A DNA stretch of 64,000 nt from Diphasiastrum complanatum (GCA_029204225.1 CM055111.1:30655464-30719463); one strand, 5' to 3'. Shown: positions 33,501 to 45,383, counted from the stretch's first letter. Numbers and translations are program-made. Notes: generated from the sequence alone by a model not told the origin.

Positions 33501-34195
33501 TGTTGCATTTCAGTCCTTCAATCATTTTGTAATGTGGAACTACTTGCTCTACAATTTTATTCGTATTGTCGAGACAATGTTGAAGAGTCAAAATCCGTCT
33601 ACAAAAATACACATACTATCGACATAGAGTCGAGCAGACCTAAACTATGGAGTCTTATCCATTTTTGGTTCAATCCCTCATCTCCATGTGGCATCTACCA
33701 GGTGAATGACAACGCATTCCATTAGGGCTGTGCCACCAACAACTATAAATAGATAAGTAGATTTGTTCTTTTCAAGTTTCCAAGTTATCAATCAAGATTT
33801 AGGAGCATTTTTCTCTTTATCCTTCTATTTTGCCATGGGCATAGACTGATTGTTAATAAGCTATCGCGAATACAATTTGTGTATGAGCGAAATTTATAGC
33901 AGAATTAGATGCGCTATTATTGTAATGCAATTAGAGTAGACAACGATTGTATTTTCATCATTCGAAGTCCAAAAAATAGAACACTAATACATACTACATT
34001 CGACATTTGTCTTGTCTCACTGTTTCTATTATTCATGCTATTCGATCTAAGTTCTGATCATATTGACAATAAGACAATCTAGTTATCATTCATTTTCTGC
34101 ACTTGTGAATGATAGTAGGTTGTATTTATGACAGTATCAAAATAGTTTTGTTATTTCGTCGAATGTCATTACTAAAGAGTAATGTGTCAACAACA
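33501..34195 (+). repeat. 3' LTR of the copia element (right end tentative)
   Basis: Starts TGTTGCATTT after the polypurine tract. A TATA box (TATAAATAG) lies near 33743. I place the end at TCAACAACA, which pairs with the TGTTG start; no second copy is available to confirm it. Confidence 0.55.
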
Positions 34196-34260
34196 TATAA
34201 TGTAATTTTTGAAAGTACAATACAAAGGACCATAAATGAACCTACATAAGACTCCAAGAG

Positions 34261-34827
34261 TGATTGATTGATCCAAAGATCCATCATTGGAAGATGACCA
34301 AGAGAGTGCTAAGGTACATATCTTCATCTCATGATTATGGTTTGCTTTATAAAAGTGAAGATCCATCCATTATTGGCTACTCGGATTCGGATTTTGCTAG
34401 TGATAAGGTGGATCGAAAATCCACAAGTGCATATACTATATTTCTTGGAGGTAATCTCATATCTTGGCTTTCCAAAAAGCAAGATACTATCTCTCTTTCT
34501 TCATGTGAGGCCGAGTATAAAGCACTCACTACATCAACAAAAGAAGTGCTTTGGATCAAGAGGATTTTATTGGAGCTAAAGTGCATCAAGGAGGATGATC
34601 TACCATTGATCTATTGTGACAACATCTTGGCTCAAACCCTTGCCAACAATCCAATTTTTCATGCAAGGAGCAAGCACATCAAAGTTGCACATCACTTTGT
34701 GAGAGAGAAGTTTATTGGAGAAGAGATCCATTTGGAGCATACTGATTCATCTTCATGTATTGCCGATCTACTCACCAAGCCACTACTCAAGAGTTACTTC
34801 ATCAAACATAGATCCAATCTTGGATAG
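34261..34827 (+). pseudogene. Copia RNase H fragment
   Basis: A 187-codon open piece comprising the RT-RNase H connection (HHWKMTKRVLRYIS) and RNase H: GYSDSDFASD, LSSCEAEYKAL, YCDN, HARSKHIKVAHHF, CIADLLTKPL. It ends at TAG 34825-34827, 44 bases before an LTR start. Its sequence is close to the RNase H at 47.5-48.0 kb, so both belong to one family. Everything upstream of RNase H is missing. Confidence 0.88.
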
Positions 34828-34871
34828 ATTCCAAGATCCATGCTTTTCTAGATTAGATATCTTTTCAGGAG

Positions 34872-35100
34872 TGTGAAAAACATAAAAAATTATCTATGTT
34901 GATTTTAGGGGTGCCATAAAGTTTTGTAGTCAGACATCTTGATGTCATTAGTTGATAGGGCCATTTTTGGCTTTAGAGGTCAAATAGTCAAGTACACATG
35001 TTTTATCATCGTTAGGCCAAAATTCAATTATGATGTACCTCGAGCTAGTTAGGTTCTCAACAAGATTATATACTCTCTACCATCAATATATTGATTTTGC
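34872..35100 (+). repeat. Start of the 3' LTR following the RNase H fragment
   Basis: TGTGAAAAACAT follows TTTCAGGAG. The right end is not determinable, because the sequence runs into an unrelated direct repeat. Confidence 0.5.
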
Positions 35101-35110
35101 TTGTCTGCCT

Positions 35111-35358
35111 GATTCAAATTTGGAGATGATGCTCATATTTTCATTCCAATGTGAAGATTGTGCTCATGTCAACCAGTGGAGGGAATGCATATTCGAATTT
35201 AGACAAGCTAAACTCTTTTGTAACATCAATTCCTACATTTTGCTTTTTTTTGCTGATTCAAATTTGGGGATGGCGCTCATATTTTAGATCCAATGAGAAG
35301 ATTGCCCTCATCGTAACCAATGGAGGGAATGTATATTCAAATTTAGACAAGTTAGACT
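35111..35358. repeat. 104-bp imperfect direct repeat, 144-bp period
   Basis: 35111-35214 and 35255-35358 align without gaps over their length (both start GATTCAAATTTGG and share GAGGGAATG and TTTAGACAAG). Mismatches are scattered, so the duplication is not recent. No coding content. Confidence 0.85.
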
Positions 35359-35359
35359 A

Positions 35360-36865
35360 TGAACAATTTAGAGTTCTTAACTGTGACTGTAGACACTATG
35401 GTTAGAGCATTGGGAGTTGGGGAGGCCTCGGGAGTGGTGGGGGCAAGCAAAATAAACAATATTATCCTACATGGCATTCCTTGTAGAGTCTTTTTGATAT
35501 TTGAAACTCCTCTAATGTTTGATTGACATGATCCACCCTCTCGTCGTCGTCTTCCCATAGACCATAAAACTCACATGATCTTTCCTTCTTGTGTTGCTCT
35601 CACTTAAGACCATGATTGAATAATTCATTGTAGCCCATGTGATGTTAGAACCTTCTATAAGATTTTATTGATCCAATCTCACAAATGGGCATGAAAATTC
35701 TCTTTAGCAAGGTCCGTGGTTCTCTTCATAAATTTCATGAAAAATATTGCATCATGTTTTCCTTGGCTCATTATTACTTTGTTGCTCTTCTCCGAAGTAT
35801 AGGATTTCCTCCTTGGGAGGCCTTTTAATTCCACTGGTATCTATGAACACATCATCACCTATTGAGATTCCTTCAAATCCCATGTCTCCCTTTAAACTTG
35901 TGAAGACACAGCTCCCACGATCACTAGACTAAAAATTTGACATTGTTTGCTCCATGGTGGAAGCTTTCTTTTTTAAGGACAATGAGAAGGTTGCAATGCT
36001 TTTCCATACATAGGGCTAATCTTTGGGCAACAGCTGAAGTACATTAAGGACATATTTCTGATGTGTGTCAAAGCCCATAAATCAAAAGGTAGTTTATATA
36101 AGCATCACATTTTATTTGGATGACAAGAAGGATTGACACTTTGATGTGATTTTGTCTTGGCTTGGTTAAATAGGAACTATTATGGATTTATATTTGATGA
36201 TTTTTCTTATGGTTTGGTAGTTTTCTTCTATACCGGTGATCTAAATTTTGATGGTTCATTTCCAAGGTCGTTTTGGAAATGGGATTTTTTCATTACTTCT
36301 AATAATCCATACAAATGGTTTTCAGTTCCTAATGGATCATGTCTTTTACAAGTAGAAGTGAGGAAGTCCTCCAAATCCAAAGTAGAGCCTCCAAATGTCC
36401 TCCAAGCAACCTGCAAGCTCCAAGATGCTCCCCAACTCCAAGCTAGGATGCCTCCACCTGCAAGCATCCAAGGATCTCTCCTCCACCTGTGTCCCTACTC
36501 TTAAACACAAAGATAGATAACAAGCTCTACTACCCTCATATAGATGGCCCATGGACCCCTCCAGTGCACTATGGAGTTCCATGCCCATCCAATGAGAGAG
36601 AGAGAAGCCTAGGGGAGTTAAAGAACCTCCATAGGCTTATGGAAAGTCAAGAGACTCCTTCCATAACCTATGACTCTTTGAATGCATTTCTTGTGGGAGT
36701 TGGGAACTCATTAGACCCATTGGAAGTGCGCCCTCCTACTAGGTCCCAATGCCCAAGTTGTGCATGTATACTTTGGTCCTAGACCATTAAAGTGATATGG
36801 TTCAAGGTTGAGGCCCAAGGTTTAGAAAAATAGTCATCCAATGACTTTCTAGCACCTCTCTAGGT
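35360..36865. other. Unassigned sequence
   Basis: Short open frames (for example 36157-36504 and 36489-36782) lack conserved motifs. No LTR ends, primer-binding sites or transposase motifs were recognised. Confidence 0.5.
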
Positions 36866-37651
36866 TGTTAAAACTGAAAACAATCCACATTGTTTTTTTG
36901 GCTTGCTACAAATATTGTACCATGCAAGTATGTAGTTCATAAATGCAAAATGCCAAATTTGGCCTAGATAGAACTCGAGCTACATGGATATGTAATATCT
37001 AGATTGATGAGTACAACTTGCATATAGTTTGTACATATAGAATTAGCAAAGTTATGCTTGTAGAAACTCGTGGCAATTCACATGCATTAATTGTAAGTGA
37101 TCCATAGTGACATGCAAGGCATGCACAAAGTGTGAGGGACACATGCATGATGATTTGTACATTTCTAGTTAGAACTGACACACTTAAAAAAAGTTGGTAG
37201 AGTTTCATGCATGAGAAGTGACAAATGTCACATAGACTCTAGTTTTCACTTTAGATGAAATGATGGATGGATGTGGTTCTACCTCGAGCTACCTCAAACT
37301 CCATAAATATGTGTAGCTCTCCTCATAATCAATGATGAAGAACCAAAGTTTTGTAGCTATCTCATGCCATTTTGGATCTAAACAATTTTGCTTGTTATCT
37401 CTCTATCTTTCTCTCTCTAACTCGTGTTGAAGCTAATGCTTATACACTGATATCTTGTACTTTTGCTCATTATTGATTCATTGCTATAATATTCTGTTGC
37501 TTAGCATGCTAGATTGTGGTTAAGCCATATCTTCTGAACTAGATCTTGTTAATCAATCTATAATCAGGTTACTGTGCTACTCACAAAGCTTAATTAGATC
37601 CATCATACTTGGGGACATTCCCCACATGTGTGAATTCTAGAAATTTTGTCA
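36866..37651 (+). repeat. 5' LTR of the outer copia element, 786 bp
   Basis: TGTTAAAACTG...TTTTGTCA, followed at once by TGGTATCAGAGCC. The first ~107 bp recur at 48028-48134, and an inverted 763-bp copy lies at 44617-45379. Confidence 0.88.
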
Positions 37652-37664
37652 TGGTATCAGAGCC
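37652..37664 (+). other. Primer-binding site (initiator Met-tRNA)
   Basis: TGGTATCAGAGCC immediately after the LTR. Confidence 0.9.
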
Positions 37665-38420
37665 AAACTAAGCTTTGCATGCTAACATCTCTGATTGTAC
37701 AAAAAACTGAGAGCTAAATCAAGCAAAAAAGTAGTTTTGCACTTTTTTTCACCTTTCTCTGAAGTGTATTTGGATCAAATCGGATTGGAACTGAATTTTC
37801 AGACCTGAAAAGTGGTACTACGAAATTCTGGAATTTCGCACGTGTGAAAATCAGAGATTTTTAGTCCTTTTGTTCTCCTTGCTAATAGATCCAAAGATAG
37901 CAGTGTTATAGCTTAATGGAAAGCTTATGATCTTTACTTTTCATAGAAATTGAAACCAAATCAATCTGATGTGTCTATCAATAGTTATAAGCTCTTAAAG
38001 AGGATAGGGATAGGTTCGAAATCCGAGTGACAGCATTTTGATTTGATTCAATCTTGCTTTGTTCTGAATCCATTGTTTTGAACATCCTACACAAGAAACT
38101 GAAGATCAAGACTAAGTTTGAAGTAATGAACACCTTTTGAGCCTTCTGAGAGTCAATTGTGTTTTCTTTTAATGCATTTCACACATGCCAAAAGTAGAAT
38201 TCAAACTAGCCAAAGTGTCTCAATCCACTTTGTGTGTCTGATCTAGATAACTTGTTTTGTGGAATATTTGAGAGTCATCTCAAATACAGTTGCAAGTGTT
38301 TCACATAGGAAGGTAGTACGTCCTTGAAAATACCTATAGTGAAAGAGAGCAGCAACTTTAAGTCTAATTGGAACAAGCTCAAACATATCTCAGTCCAATA
38401 ACTAAGAAGTCTTCATTAAA

Positions 38421-38712
38421 ATGGCATCTCAGGGAGGATATCTTCTAGAAGCCAGTGAAAGACTAAACACCTCTAATTACTCAATTTGGAAGTTCAGAAT
38501 GGAGTCTATCTTGATACTCCAGGATGTTATGGATATTGTGCTTGGTGTTGAGGAGGAGCCTCAAGCACAGGCCGAAATTCTTAAGTACAAGAAAAGAGCT
38601 AGAATGGCTCTACATTTCATTAAGGTGAATGTATCTAATGAAATTTTGAGAGAGATAGAATCTTGCACTACAACCAAAGAAGCTTGGGATGCACTAAAGA
38701 CCATCCATGAAG
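38421..38712 (+). pseudogene. Copia gag, 5' part (interrupted)
   Basis: The first 97 codons of gag: LNTSNYSIWKF, ILILQDVMDIV, YKKRARMALHFIK and TKEAWDALKTIHE, a UBN2/DUF4219-type copia capsid. The frame is intact until the insertion of the nested element after ATGAAG. Gag resumes at 43452 in the same frame (KNTSKIHTLRNQ). The intact reference for this family lies at 48147-49037. Confidence 0.9.
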
Positions 38713-39544
38713 TGTGAAAAAAGTACAAAAAGGACCAAGAGTGGATCCTAATCCGATCCTCAAGAGGGATTGGTTGTCAGATTACTTGATCTATCAATCT
38801 ACTTCAGATTAAGATCAATCTAGATCAATTCTAGACACAAAATCCTAACAAGAACAATTATTAATTGAAGGTAAGTGTATTTTATGGTTTCACACGTGTG
38901 AAACACTGTCTGAGTACGGACTCCAACCTGAAAATCAAGTACACATTGATAGAACCTCAAAACAATCAAAACAAATGTAGACAAATGGAGAGAATCACTC
39001 AAAATTGCTTCCAAAACCAAGACTGGTGTCTCACATTGATTATGGCCAAATCTGGCTCTATATATACAATAAGTGGGAGCTCGTGGTACTGATCATCCCT
39101 ATGATCCCACATGTGTGAAGGTGCTTTGTCATATGATGATTCATCATGCAAAACTGACACTTGGACAAAACCTTCTATTTTGAACACTTTTGGTCCATTT
39201 TCCTTCTATATGGAGATCTACTTGGAAATCTTCTAGAAGTCAAAATTTGCCTACTTCAGCTTATTCCACACATGTGAGCTATCCTCTACACATGTGATAT
39301 GACACCTAACCAAAGGATGTGGCTCATGCAATCAATAGATTGATGCCATGTGTCATATGTCTAGAAAACTAGTTTATAGCCTTTTTAGCCACTAGAACTT
39401 GAATTAAATCATATGTACAACCTATATGATTATGGTACATGACAAGTACATTATTTTCACATGTGGGAACAGGCTCCACACATGTTTAATCATCTATATA
39501 CAAGATTTTTGGCCTCTACCGAGCTTATTTTTGCATTTTTCACA
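38713..39544 (-). repeat. 3' LTR of the non-autonomous element, 832 bp
   Basis: The minus-strand ends are TGTGAAAAATGC and TTTTTTCACA. Contains the palindrome TTCACACGTGTGAA (38889-38902) and several CACATGTG words. Confidence 0.93.
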
Positions 39545-39667
39545 CTCCTCAAAAATCTAGCTTGATGGAAAACATCATGATCTTGAACTTGACTCCATGG
39601 GCTGAATTGGTCTTTGCTGGTTCAAAAGGTGTGAAGATCAGCCAATGAGCTTGATGTTGATCTGAAA

Positions 39668-40909
39668 TCACCATATCCATGATAGTGCTTCTTTGATGTT
39701 GACATCTTTGATGAGCTTGAGAGCTTTGCACCATCCTAGCACCTCCAAAATTGATTCCTTCCAATTGTCATGTAGATGCTTGACCTTGAGGCTTGCTCCT
39801 TCACATGAGATATGCTCCTCTTTCCCTTGAAATGTGAGCCACATGGGTTCAACCATGTTTCTTGAGTTTCTTTTTGGAATCACAAAAAGAGAAGGTCTCT
39901 CCTCCTCAATCCTTGGCACACTTGAACCTTGAGATGACTCCTTAAGATCCTCTTCATGATGCTCCTTCTTGATGGAAATCCGAGACTTCCATGTCTCATA
40001 ATGATCACAACAAGTATGACCATTCAATATGCACTTCCTATGATTATCAAGATTACTTATGCTAGAAACATAAGTCCAAAAATCACCACAACTTGGCATG
40101 ATTTTTCCAATATTGAAATTGAAAGGTATCTCCATCTCAATAAGACTAACTACTTGCTTATGGATATAAGTGTCCACTTTGGATGCTTCACTTATTCTCA
40201 TAAGAAGTTTACAACTTGCTTTTAGGATTGAAAACATACAATTTTCATCTTTATGAATGAACACATCATTCATGATCTTATTGAAACCAAAAGATCCTAC
40301 GTTATGAAGATATTTCCATTTCCTTGACTTCATAACTAATGTAAGCTTACAAGGAAAACATATTTTGCTATCTATTAAGGCATCACACTCAACTAGTATT
40401 GCCTTAATCCACCTTTGAGATACAAAAATCTCTTCAAAGCAAAATGGTTCTTCATAAGTTGACATGAGAGCATAAATGAAACTATTTTCATTTTGTGATT
40501 GCTCCTTATTATTGATTGATTTCTCTTGGATAATAACAATAAGTTTGAACTTATCTAAAGTTCCAAGCAAAATACTTTCCAAGGACATAAAATGAATCCA
40601 AGTTACTTTCATGAAAGTGACATCTATCTTTGCATCTTGAACCAAACAATGCACTTTCAAATGAAAAATTTCAAAAGATTCAACATGTGTTGTGATGGAC
40701 TCTTGAAGACAAATCTTGCAAGTCCTTGTGAGACTCCAAGCCTCATTCACCTTTCCACAAAGGAAACACCTTTCCTTCTTGTATTTGCATTTTGAACTTG
40801 AAGCTCCATCCTTCACCTCGGCCCCCTTGCTTTGGTTCTCCTTGGATGGATTGGTCTTCTTTTGTAGCATCTTGAGAAAATATATCCTCCCTTGCCACAA
40901 AGGTTGCAC
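39668..40909 (-). CDS. 413-codon ORF of unknown function in the non-autonomous LTR element
   Basis: This is the longest intact ORF in the retrotransposon block. The first ~40 residues are lysine/serine-rich and overlap, in another frame, a gag-type zinc knuckle (CNLCGKGGYIFSRC, with Y in place of H). Residues 48-66 hold CFLCGK and, further on, CKIC, four cysteines that could bind zinc. The rest has no motif I know: no protease DSG, no integrase core, no YVDD, no DNxE RNase H signature. It has scattered Cys and His (for example CDALIDSKICFPC and CILNGHTCCDHYETW). It is intact while surrounding element ORFs are broken, which hints at recent origin or selection. It could be captured host sequence, or a gag-derived product extended by chance. 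I do not assign a function. Confidence 0.55.
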   Translation of the reverse strand: MQPLWQGRIYFLKMLQKKTNPSKENQSKGAEVKDGASSSKCKYKKERCFLCGKVNEAWSLTRTCKICLQESITTHVESFEIFHLKVHCLVQDAKIDVTFMKVTWIHFMSLESILLGTLDKFKLIVIIQEKSINNKEQSQNENSFIYALMSTYEEPFCFEEIFVSQRWIKAILVECDALIDSKICFPCKLTLVMKSRKWKYLHNVGSFGFNKIMNDVFIHKDENCMFSILKASCKLLMRISEASKVDTYIHKQVVSLIEMEIPFNFNIGKIMPSCGDFWTYVSSISNLDNHRKCILNGHTCCDHYETWKSRISIKKEHHEEDLKESSQGSSVPRIEEERPSLFVIPKRNSRNMVEPMWLTFQGKEEHISCEGASLKVKHLHDNWKESILEVLGWCKALKLIKDVNIKEALSWIW

Positions 40910-41034
40910 TTAGGATCCTTTCTTTCCTTCAATAGGATGCCACCTATTGATGCCATGTGAATAAAAACCTGTGATATGATTCTACAAATGTAATTTGTGA
41001 CTTTCAAGAGACTAGATTTGAACATCTTCAACAA
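40813..41034 (-). pseudogene. Gag zinc-knuckle remnant in the non-autonomous element
   Basis: A 73-codon frame with CNLCGKGGYIFSRCYKRR, a CX2CX4(H to Y)X4C knuckle followed by a basic stretch as in copia gag. It overlaps the start of the 413-codon ORF in another frame, so a frameshift probably joined gag remnants to the ORF. Confidence 0.6.
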
Positions 41035-42600
41035 TCTAGAAGGATCTACAAAAGGTCTAGCTCACAATCCTAAGAATCAATCTTCACAGTAATGACTAGT
41101 CACTTGGAAACTTTGCTTTGATAAAGCACACAATCTTTGAATCAAATCACTAAAGAAATCAGATCCAATCTCCTATTGGACTCATCAAATACCAATGATT
41201 CTTTCTTTTGAAAGTTGAAATGGATATGAAAAAGATTTGACACCTAGATTTTCCTTTTCACTTGACTAGTTCTCTCAACACTTGAGATTCTTGAACAAAA
41301 GATGGGTTTTGTTCCAAAGACATGAAAATCAAACTTAATCACTTCTTTTGGACTCACTCTTGACCCAAATAATCTCACACTTGAGTTTTAGAATGAATTT
41401 GATTCGATTTGACAACAAACTATACCACCAATTTTTCACAAAGCTTAAAAAATTAGACAACTAGAGATTCACAAAGATCTCAACCATGCATGAATACTCA
41501 AATATGGACTCCTCCTCATTCTAGGCATCCAATGGGATCTCAAATTACCCTCACACTCTCACAAAGAAAGTTGAATAGAACTAATTTCATACATACTATG
41601 TCAATTTTTGCTCAATAAATTGATTCAATCAACCCTATTGGATTCCACCAATTACTCTACCTCTTAAGACTTGGAATGAAATTCAAAATCAAAGTGGTGA
41701 TTTTTCTCAATAAGATATTGTGCGTCAAAGAGCTAATGCCACTTAGAAAGATTTGATCACCTAGGAAGAGACAAACTCTCCACCAATAACAACACATAAT
41801 GAGCTTCTAGATCTTGCCCTCTACAAAGGAAGGAACTCTTAGAAAATTGGATCTCTCTCTACACATTTGCCATAGACACCTTAATGACTCTTTTCAAACC
41901 TTACAATCACTCAAACAAATTCAGTAGGGTTGAACAATGTGACTTGGATCTCAATATCTTTTCTAGAACTCTCAATTGAAGCCAATCTATGTCAAATTCT
42001 ACAAAAGATTTGCATAGATGCTCTATATGCACTAGAAACTCTAAAAGGTTTCACTTGGAGGACAGATCCAAAGATGTTTTCTAGCAGATTGATGCTTCTA
42101 AACTTGACCCTATCACTCTTGAACAAATCTAGAGTGATGGTACAATGGATTTTAACCTCTCACCTTGCATATCACTCCTTAATCTATGATTTTTAGCAAA
42201 ATCTCTCTTAACTTCAACATACACTCAAAAAATCAGAGAAGATCAATTAATGCACCTATTTCAAGCTTCAATTTTAATTTTTTGGCTGTTCTAATCCAAG
42301 AACTAATCAAAGGATTAGATTTACTATAGAAAATGCTTGATTTTGCACTAAAAATCACTCAAATTGGGTATGTGTTTCAAATTCTACAAATTTTTGAAAT
42401 TTATCGGCCAAAACCGGAGCTGTACGGCCTCACACGTGTGAAAAGGGTTCCTACAGCCCACAACAAGATCTGGACCAAAAATTTTGAGAATAGCTATCAA
42501 ATCCAACTCGCTACACAAAATTTGACTAGTTTTCAAAAAACTGCTAATTTTGGCTTTGATTTGGATTAACCCTATCAATTTCAACAAAACCTCTTCTACT
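41035..42600 (-). other. Leader/interior of the non-autonomous element, non-coding
   Basis: 1.57 kb between the primer-binding site and the first ORF, A/T-rich without long frames. A CTCACACGTGTGAA palindrome-like site lies at 42430-42443. Confidence 0.6.
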
Positions 42601-42614
42601 TGGCTCTGATACCA

Positions 42615-43446
42615 TGTGAAAAAAGTACAAAAAGGACCAAGAGTGGATCCTAATCTGATCCTCAAGAGGGATTGGTTGTCAGATTACTTGATCTATCAAT
42701 TTACTTCAGATTAAGATCAATCTAGATCAATTCTAGACACAAAATCCTAACAAGAACAATCATTAATTGAAGGTAAGTGTACTTTATGGTTTCACACGTG
42801 TGAAACACTGTCTGAGTATGGACTCCAAACTGAAAATCAAGTACACATTGATAGAACCTCAAAACAATCAAAACAAATATAGACAAATGGAGAGAATCAC
42901 TCAAAATTGCTTCCAAAACCAAGATTGGTGTCTCACATTGATTATGGCCAAATGTGGCTCTATATATACAATAAGTGGGAGCTTGTGGTACTAATCATCC
43001 CTATGATCCCACATGTGTGAAGGTGCTTTGTCATATGATGATTCATCATGCAAAACTGACACTTGGACAAAACCTTCTATTTTGAGCACTTTTGGTCCAT
43101 TTTCCTTCTATATGGAGATCTACTTGGAAATCTTCTAGAAGTCAAAATTCGCCTACTTCAGCTTATTTCACACATGTGAGCTATCCTCTACACATGTGAT
43201 ATGACACCTAACCAAAGGATGTGGCTCATGCAATCAATAGATTGATGTCATGTGTCATATGTCTAGAAAACTAGTTTATAGCCTTTTTAGCCACTAGAGC
43301 TTGAATTAAATCATATGTACAACCTATATGATTATGGTACATGACAAGTACATTATTTTTACACGTGGGAACAGGCTCCACACATGTGTAATCATCTATA
43401 TACAAGATTTTTGGCCTCTACCAAGCTTATTTTTGCATTTTTCACA
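42615..43446 (-). repeat. 5' LTR of the non-autonomous element, 832 bp
   Basis: Same length as its partner at 38713-39544 and nearly identical. Carries TTCACACGTGTGAA at 42791-42804. Flanked on the right by the TGAAG duplication. Confidence 0.93.
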
Positions 43447-43451
43447 TGAAG

Positions 43452-43734
43452 CAAAGAATACTTCTAAAATACACACTCTTAGGAATCAGATTTTTCAAAG
43501 TTTTCAAAGAAGTGAAGAGAGTGCATCTAACTATGTTCTGAGAGTTAAAGATTTACATAGAGAGCTTTCTTGTGTTGGTGTTACTATTAACCAAGATGAG
43601 CTAGTTCAAGTCATACTGAATGGCTTGAGAGATGACTATGATAATCTTGTTCAGTCTTTTGCTATTAAAGAGTAGTTGCCTTTATCGTTTCATTCACAAA
43701 GTGTGTTTCGCGATTACTTAGGATCTCGATAGGA
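43452..43734 (+). pseudogene. Copia gag, 3' part, ending in a nonsense codon
   Basis: Continues the gag frame after the nested element: RNQIFQSFQRSEESASNYVL, VILNGLRDDYDN, SFAIKE, then TAG (43673-43675), where the inverted sister copy has GAG. Homology stops at about 43683, followed by ~50 bp of filler before the inverted copy. Confidence 0.85.
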
Positions 43735-45379
43735 CATCCACCTTCTTGCCACAGAAGAAACACTTCACTCTCTTCTTCTTGGTCTTTGAGTTAGAAGGAT
43801 GAGATGTTTCATCCTCTTCACCATCTTTGTCTCGATCTTTGGCTTTGTCTTTGTTGGATGCTTGAGAGAACTGATTCTTACTCCTTCCTTTATGCTTGTC
43901 TTTGACAAAGAGGGCTTTGTCACTTCCACCATGCTCCAGTTTGTTCATCCTGGAGAGTTTATAGCTCTGTCTAGATTCTTCATAAATAAGAATTTGTTGG
44001 AGACTTTCTAGATTAGGCAACTCCTCTTTAATAGCAAAAGACTGAACAAGATTATTATAGTCATCTCTCAAGCCATTCAGTATAAATTGAACTAGCTCAT
44101 CTTGGTTAATAGTAACACCAACACATGAAAGCTCTCTATGTAAATCTTTAACTCAGTCTTGACCTTCAATTTCTTGTGTAGGATGCTCAAAACAATGGAT
44201 TCAGAACAAAGCAAGATTGAATCAAATCAAAATGCTGTCACTTGGATTTTGGACCTATCCCTATCCTCTTTAAGAGCTTATAACTCCTGCTAGACACATT
44301 AGATTGATTTGGTTTTAATTTCTATGGAAAGTACAGATCATAAGCTTTCCATTAAGCTATAATACTGCTATCTTTGGATCTATTAGCAAGGAGAACAAAA
44401 GGATTGAAAATATCTGATTTTCACACGTGCGGAATTCCAGAATTTCGTACTACCACTTTTCAGGTCTGAAAATTCAATTCCAATCCGATTTGATCCAAAT
44501 ACACTTCAGAGAAAGGTGAGAAAAAGTGCAAAACTACTTTTTTGCTTGATTTAGCTCTCAGTTTCTTGTACAATCAGAGATGTTAGCATGCAAATCTTAA
44601 TTTGGCTCTGATACCATGACAAAATTTCCAGAATTCACACGTATGATTGATCTTAGTTAAGCTTTGTTATTAGCACAGTAAGCTGATTCTAGATTGTTTA
44701 GCAAGGTCTAGTTCAGAATTAATGGCTTAACCACAATCTAGCATGCTAAGCATCAGATTATGATAGCAATGAATCAAAGAATGGACAAAAGTACAAGATT
44801 TTAGTGTATTAGCATTAGCTTCAACACGAGTTAGAGAGAGAAAGCTAGAGAGATAACAAGCAAAATAGTTTAGATCCAAAATGGCATGAGGTAGCTACAA
44901 AACTTTGGTTCTTCATCATTGATTGTGAGGAGAGCTACACATATTTATGGAGTTTGAGGTAGCTCGAGCTATCCATTCCAAAATGACAACTAAAGTGACA
45001 TCTAGAGTCTATGTGACATTTGTCACTTGCCATGCATGAAATTCTACCAACTTTTTACAAGTGTACTAGTTCTAACTAACAAAGTACAAATCATCATGCA
45101 TGTGTCCATTATACTCTGTGCATGCCTTGCATGTCACTATGGATCACTTACAATTAATGCATGTGAATTGCCACGAGTTTCTACAAGCATCAATTTCCAA
45201 TTCTATGTCTACAAACTACATGCAAGTTGTATTCTTCAATCTAGACTTTACATAACCATGTAGCTCGAGTTCTATGTAGGCCAAACTTGGCATTTTGCAT
45301 TTATGAGCTACATACTTGCATGGTACAACATTTGTAGCAAGCCAAGAAATCAATATGACTTGTTTTTCCAATTTTAACA
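43735..45379 (-). mobile_element. Inverted, internally deleted partial copy of the outer copia family
   Basis: On the minus strand: LTR (45379 down to 44617, TGTTAAAATTGG...TTTGTCA), primer-binding site TGGTATCAGAGCCA (44603-44616 complement), leader (to about 44160), a direct jump into the middle of gag (about 44155), gag to a truncated zinc knuckle (CFFCGKK near 43745), then an abrupt end. The start of gag is deleted and no 3' half exists. It interrupts the plus-strand element between gag and pol. Confidence 0.8.
44617..45379 (-). repeat. Inverted LTR, 763 bp
   Basis: Reverse complement of the family LTR at 36866-37651, with substitutions and small indels. Adjacent to its own primer-binding site on the left. 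Confidence 0.88.
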
Positions 45380-45383
45380 ATTT

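Larger units (their letters stand above)
31071..34195 (+). mobile_element. Decayed plus-strand Ty1/copia element with 3' LTR
   Basis: Remnants in order: gag-like sequence, protease (WYLDSGATHTMS near 31597-31632), RT (KWVYRIKYKVDGS near 32080, then VYMSQPKGYEL and a YVDD at about 32499-32510), RNase H (32960-33270 with ARDVDSRKSTSGY), polypurine tract TAAGGGGGAG and a 3' LTR from 33501. Integrase is largely missing between 31,730 and 31,960. No 5' LTR or primer-binding site was recognised. Confidence 0.8.
38713..43446 (-). mobile_element. Non-autonomous LTR retrotransposon with unfamiliar ORF, 4,734 bp
   Basis: A structurally complete minus-strand element: two 832-bp LTRs (38713-39544 and 42615-43446; about 20 differences by eye), primer-binding site TGGTATCAGAGCCA (complement of 42601-42614) next to the right LTR, a polypurine tract (TTTTTGAGGAG on the minus strand) next to the left LTR, and a perfect 5-bp target-site duplication TGAAG (38708-38712 and 43447-43451). 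The 3,070-bp interior has no RT, integrase or RNase H; it carries a decayed gag zinc knuckle and a 413-codon ORF. It must rely on enzymes of an autonomous relative. Confidence 0.92.
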
